Shown here in pieces: positions 21,813-21,841 of a DNA stretch of 21,841 nucleotides. The notes under the pieces are model-generated. The model saw only the letters and a list, made by a program, of their open reading frames with translations, did no database searches and was not told the DNA's origin. The translations under genes and the position numbers were made by a program. How positions within the stretch are numbered: position 1 is the first letter of the stretch; every line of letters starts with the position of its first letter. The stretch comes from Candidatus Shapirobacteria bacterium. Lineage in GTDB: Bacteria; Patescibacteriota; Microgenomatia; UBA12405. The stretch covers positions 1 to 21,841 of the forward strand of contig JAQVXB010000002.1 of assembly GCA_028709405.1 (NCBI GenBank), written 5' to 3'.

Positions 21813-21841
21813 AGAGGGATTTAATTCTTTAAAAAATTATT

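Overview
The window is AT-rich, densely packed bacterial DNA that uses the standard code (a tRNA-Trp with anticodon CCA; TGA serves as a stop in nrdR and tmk). Several traits suggest a Candidate Phyla Radiation (Patescibacteria) genome, perhaps Microgenomates: most starts lack a Shine-Dalgarno sequence, a B12-dependent ribonucleotide reductase is paired with flavin-dependent ThyX, and a very long GT-C-like membrane protein and a DUF5652-like protein are present. This placement is inference from gene content, not a phylogeny.

Layout. 1-763 (minus): a truncated dCMP deaminase behind a small P-loop nucleotide kinase. 810-971 (plus): tRNA-Ala(GGC) and tRNA-Trp(CCA). 1001-2859 (plus): two tandem GalU-like uridylyltransferase paralogs. 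2860-3650: a long non-coding island with two independent promoter/structured-RNA/terminator units. 3651-5051 (plus): a surface-type protein (Cys4 motif, three membrane helices, Thr-rich repeat linker, unknown outer domain) with real Shine-Dalgarno sites, unlike its neighbours. 5154-9487: two divergent polytopic glycosyltransferase-like proteins. 9518-9772: a DUF5652-like small membrane protein. 9870-20365 (all minus): an unrecognised 514-aa protein, nrdR, nrdJ, a cobalamin adenosyltransferase, a cobalamin-riboswitch-like element with an unrecognised zinc-ribbon protein, a SIMPL protein, thyX, tmk, prs and glyA. 20438-21771 (plus): secE, nusG, rplK.

How the genes work together. The minus-strand block is largely a deoxynucleotide and dTMP factory. 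NrdJ makes deoxyribonucleotides using adenosylcobalamin supplied by the adenosyltransferase. NrdR represses the operon through two NrdR-box-like sites in front of nrdR. ThyX methylates dUMP with methylene-tetrahydrofolate produced by GlyA, Tmk phosphorylates dTMP, and Prs makes PRPP. The dCMP deaminase at the window edge would supply dUMP.

Most notable: two unassigned structured RNAs at 3104-3514, one with mutually exclusive pairings and one carrying SD-like and anti-SD-like arms; the cobalamin-aptamer-like leader at 15201-15271; the paired NrdR boxes at 18708-18755; and a recurring extended -10 motif placed 5-7 nt upstream of start codons, which suggests leaderless transcripts.
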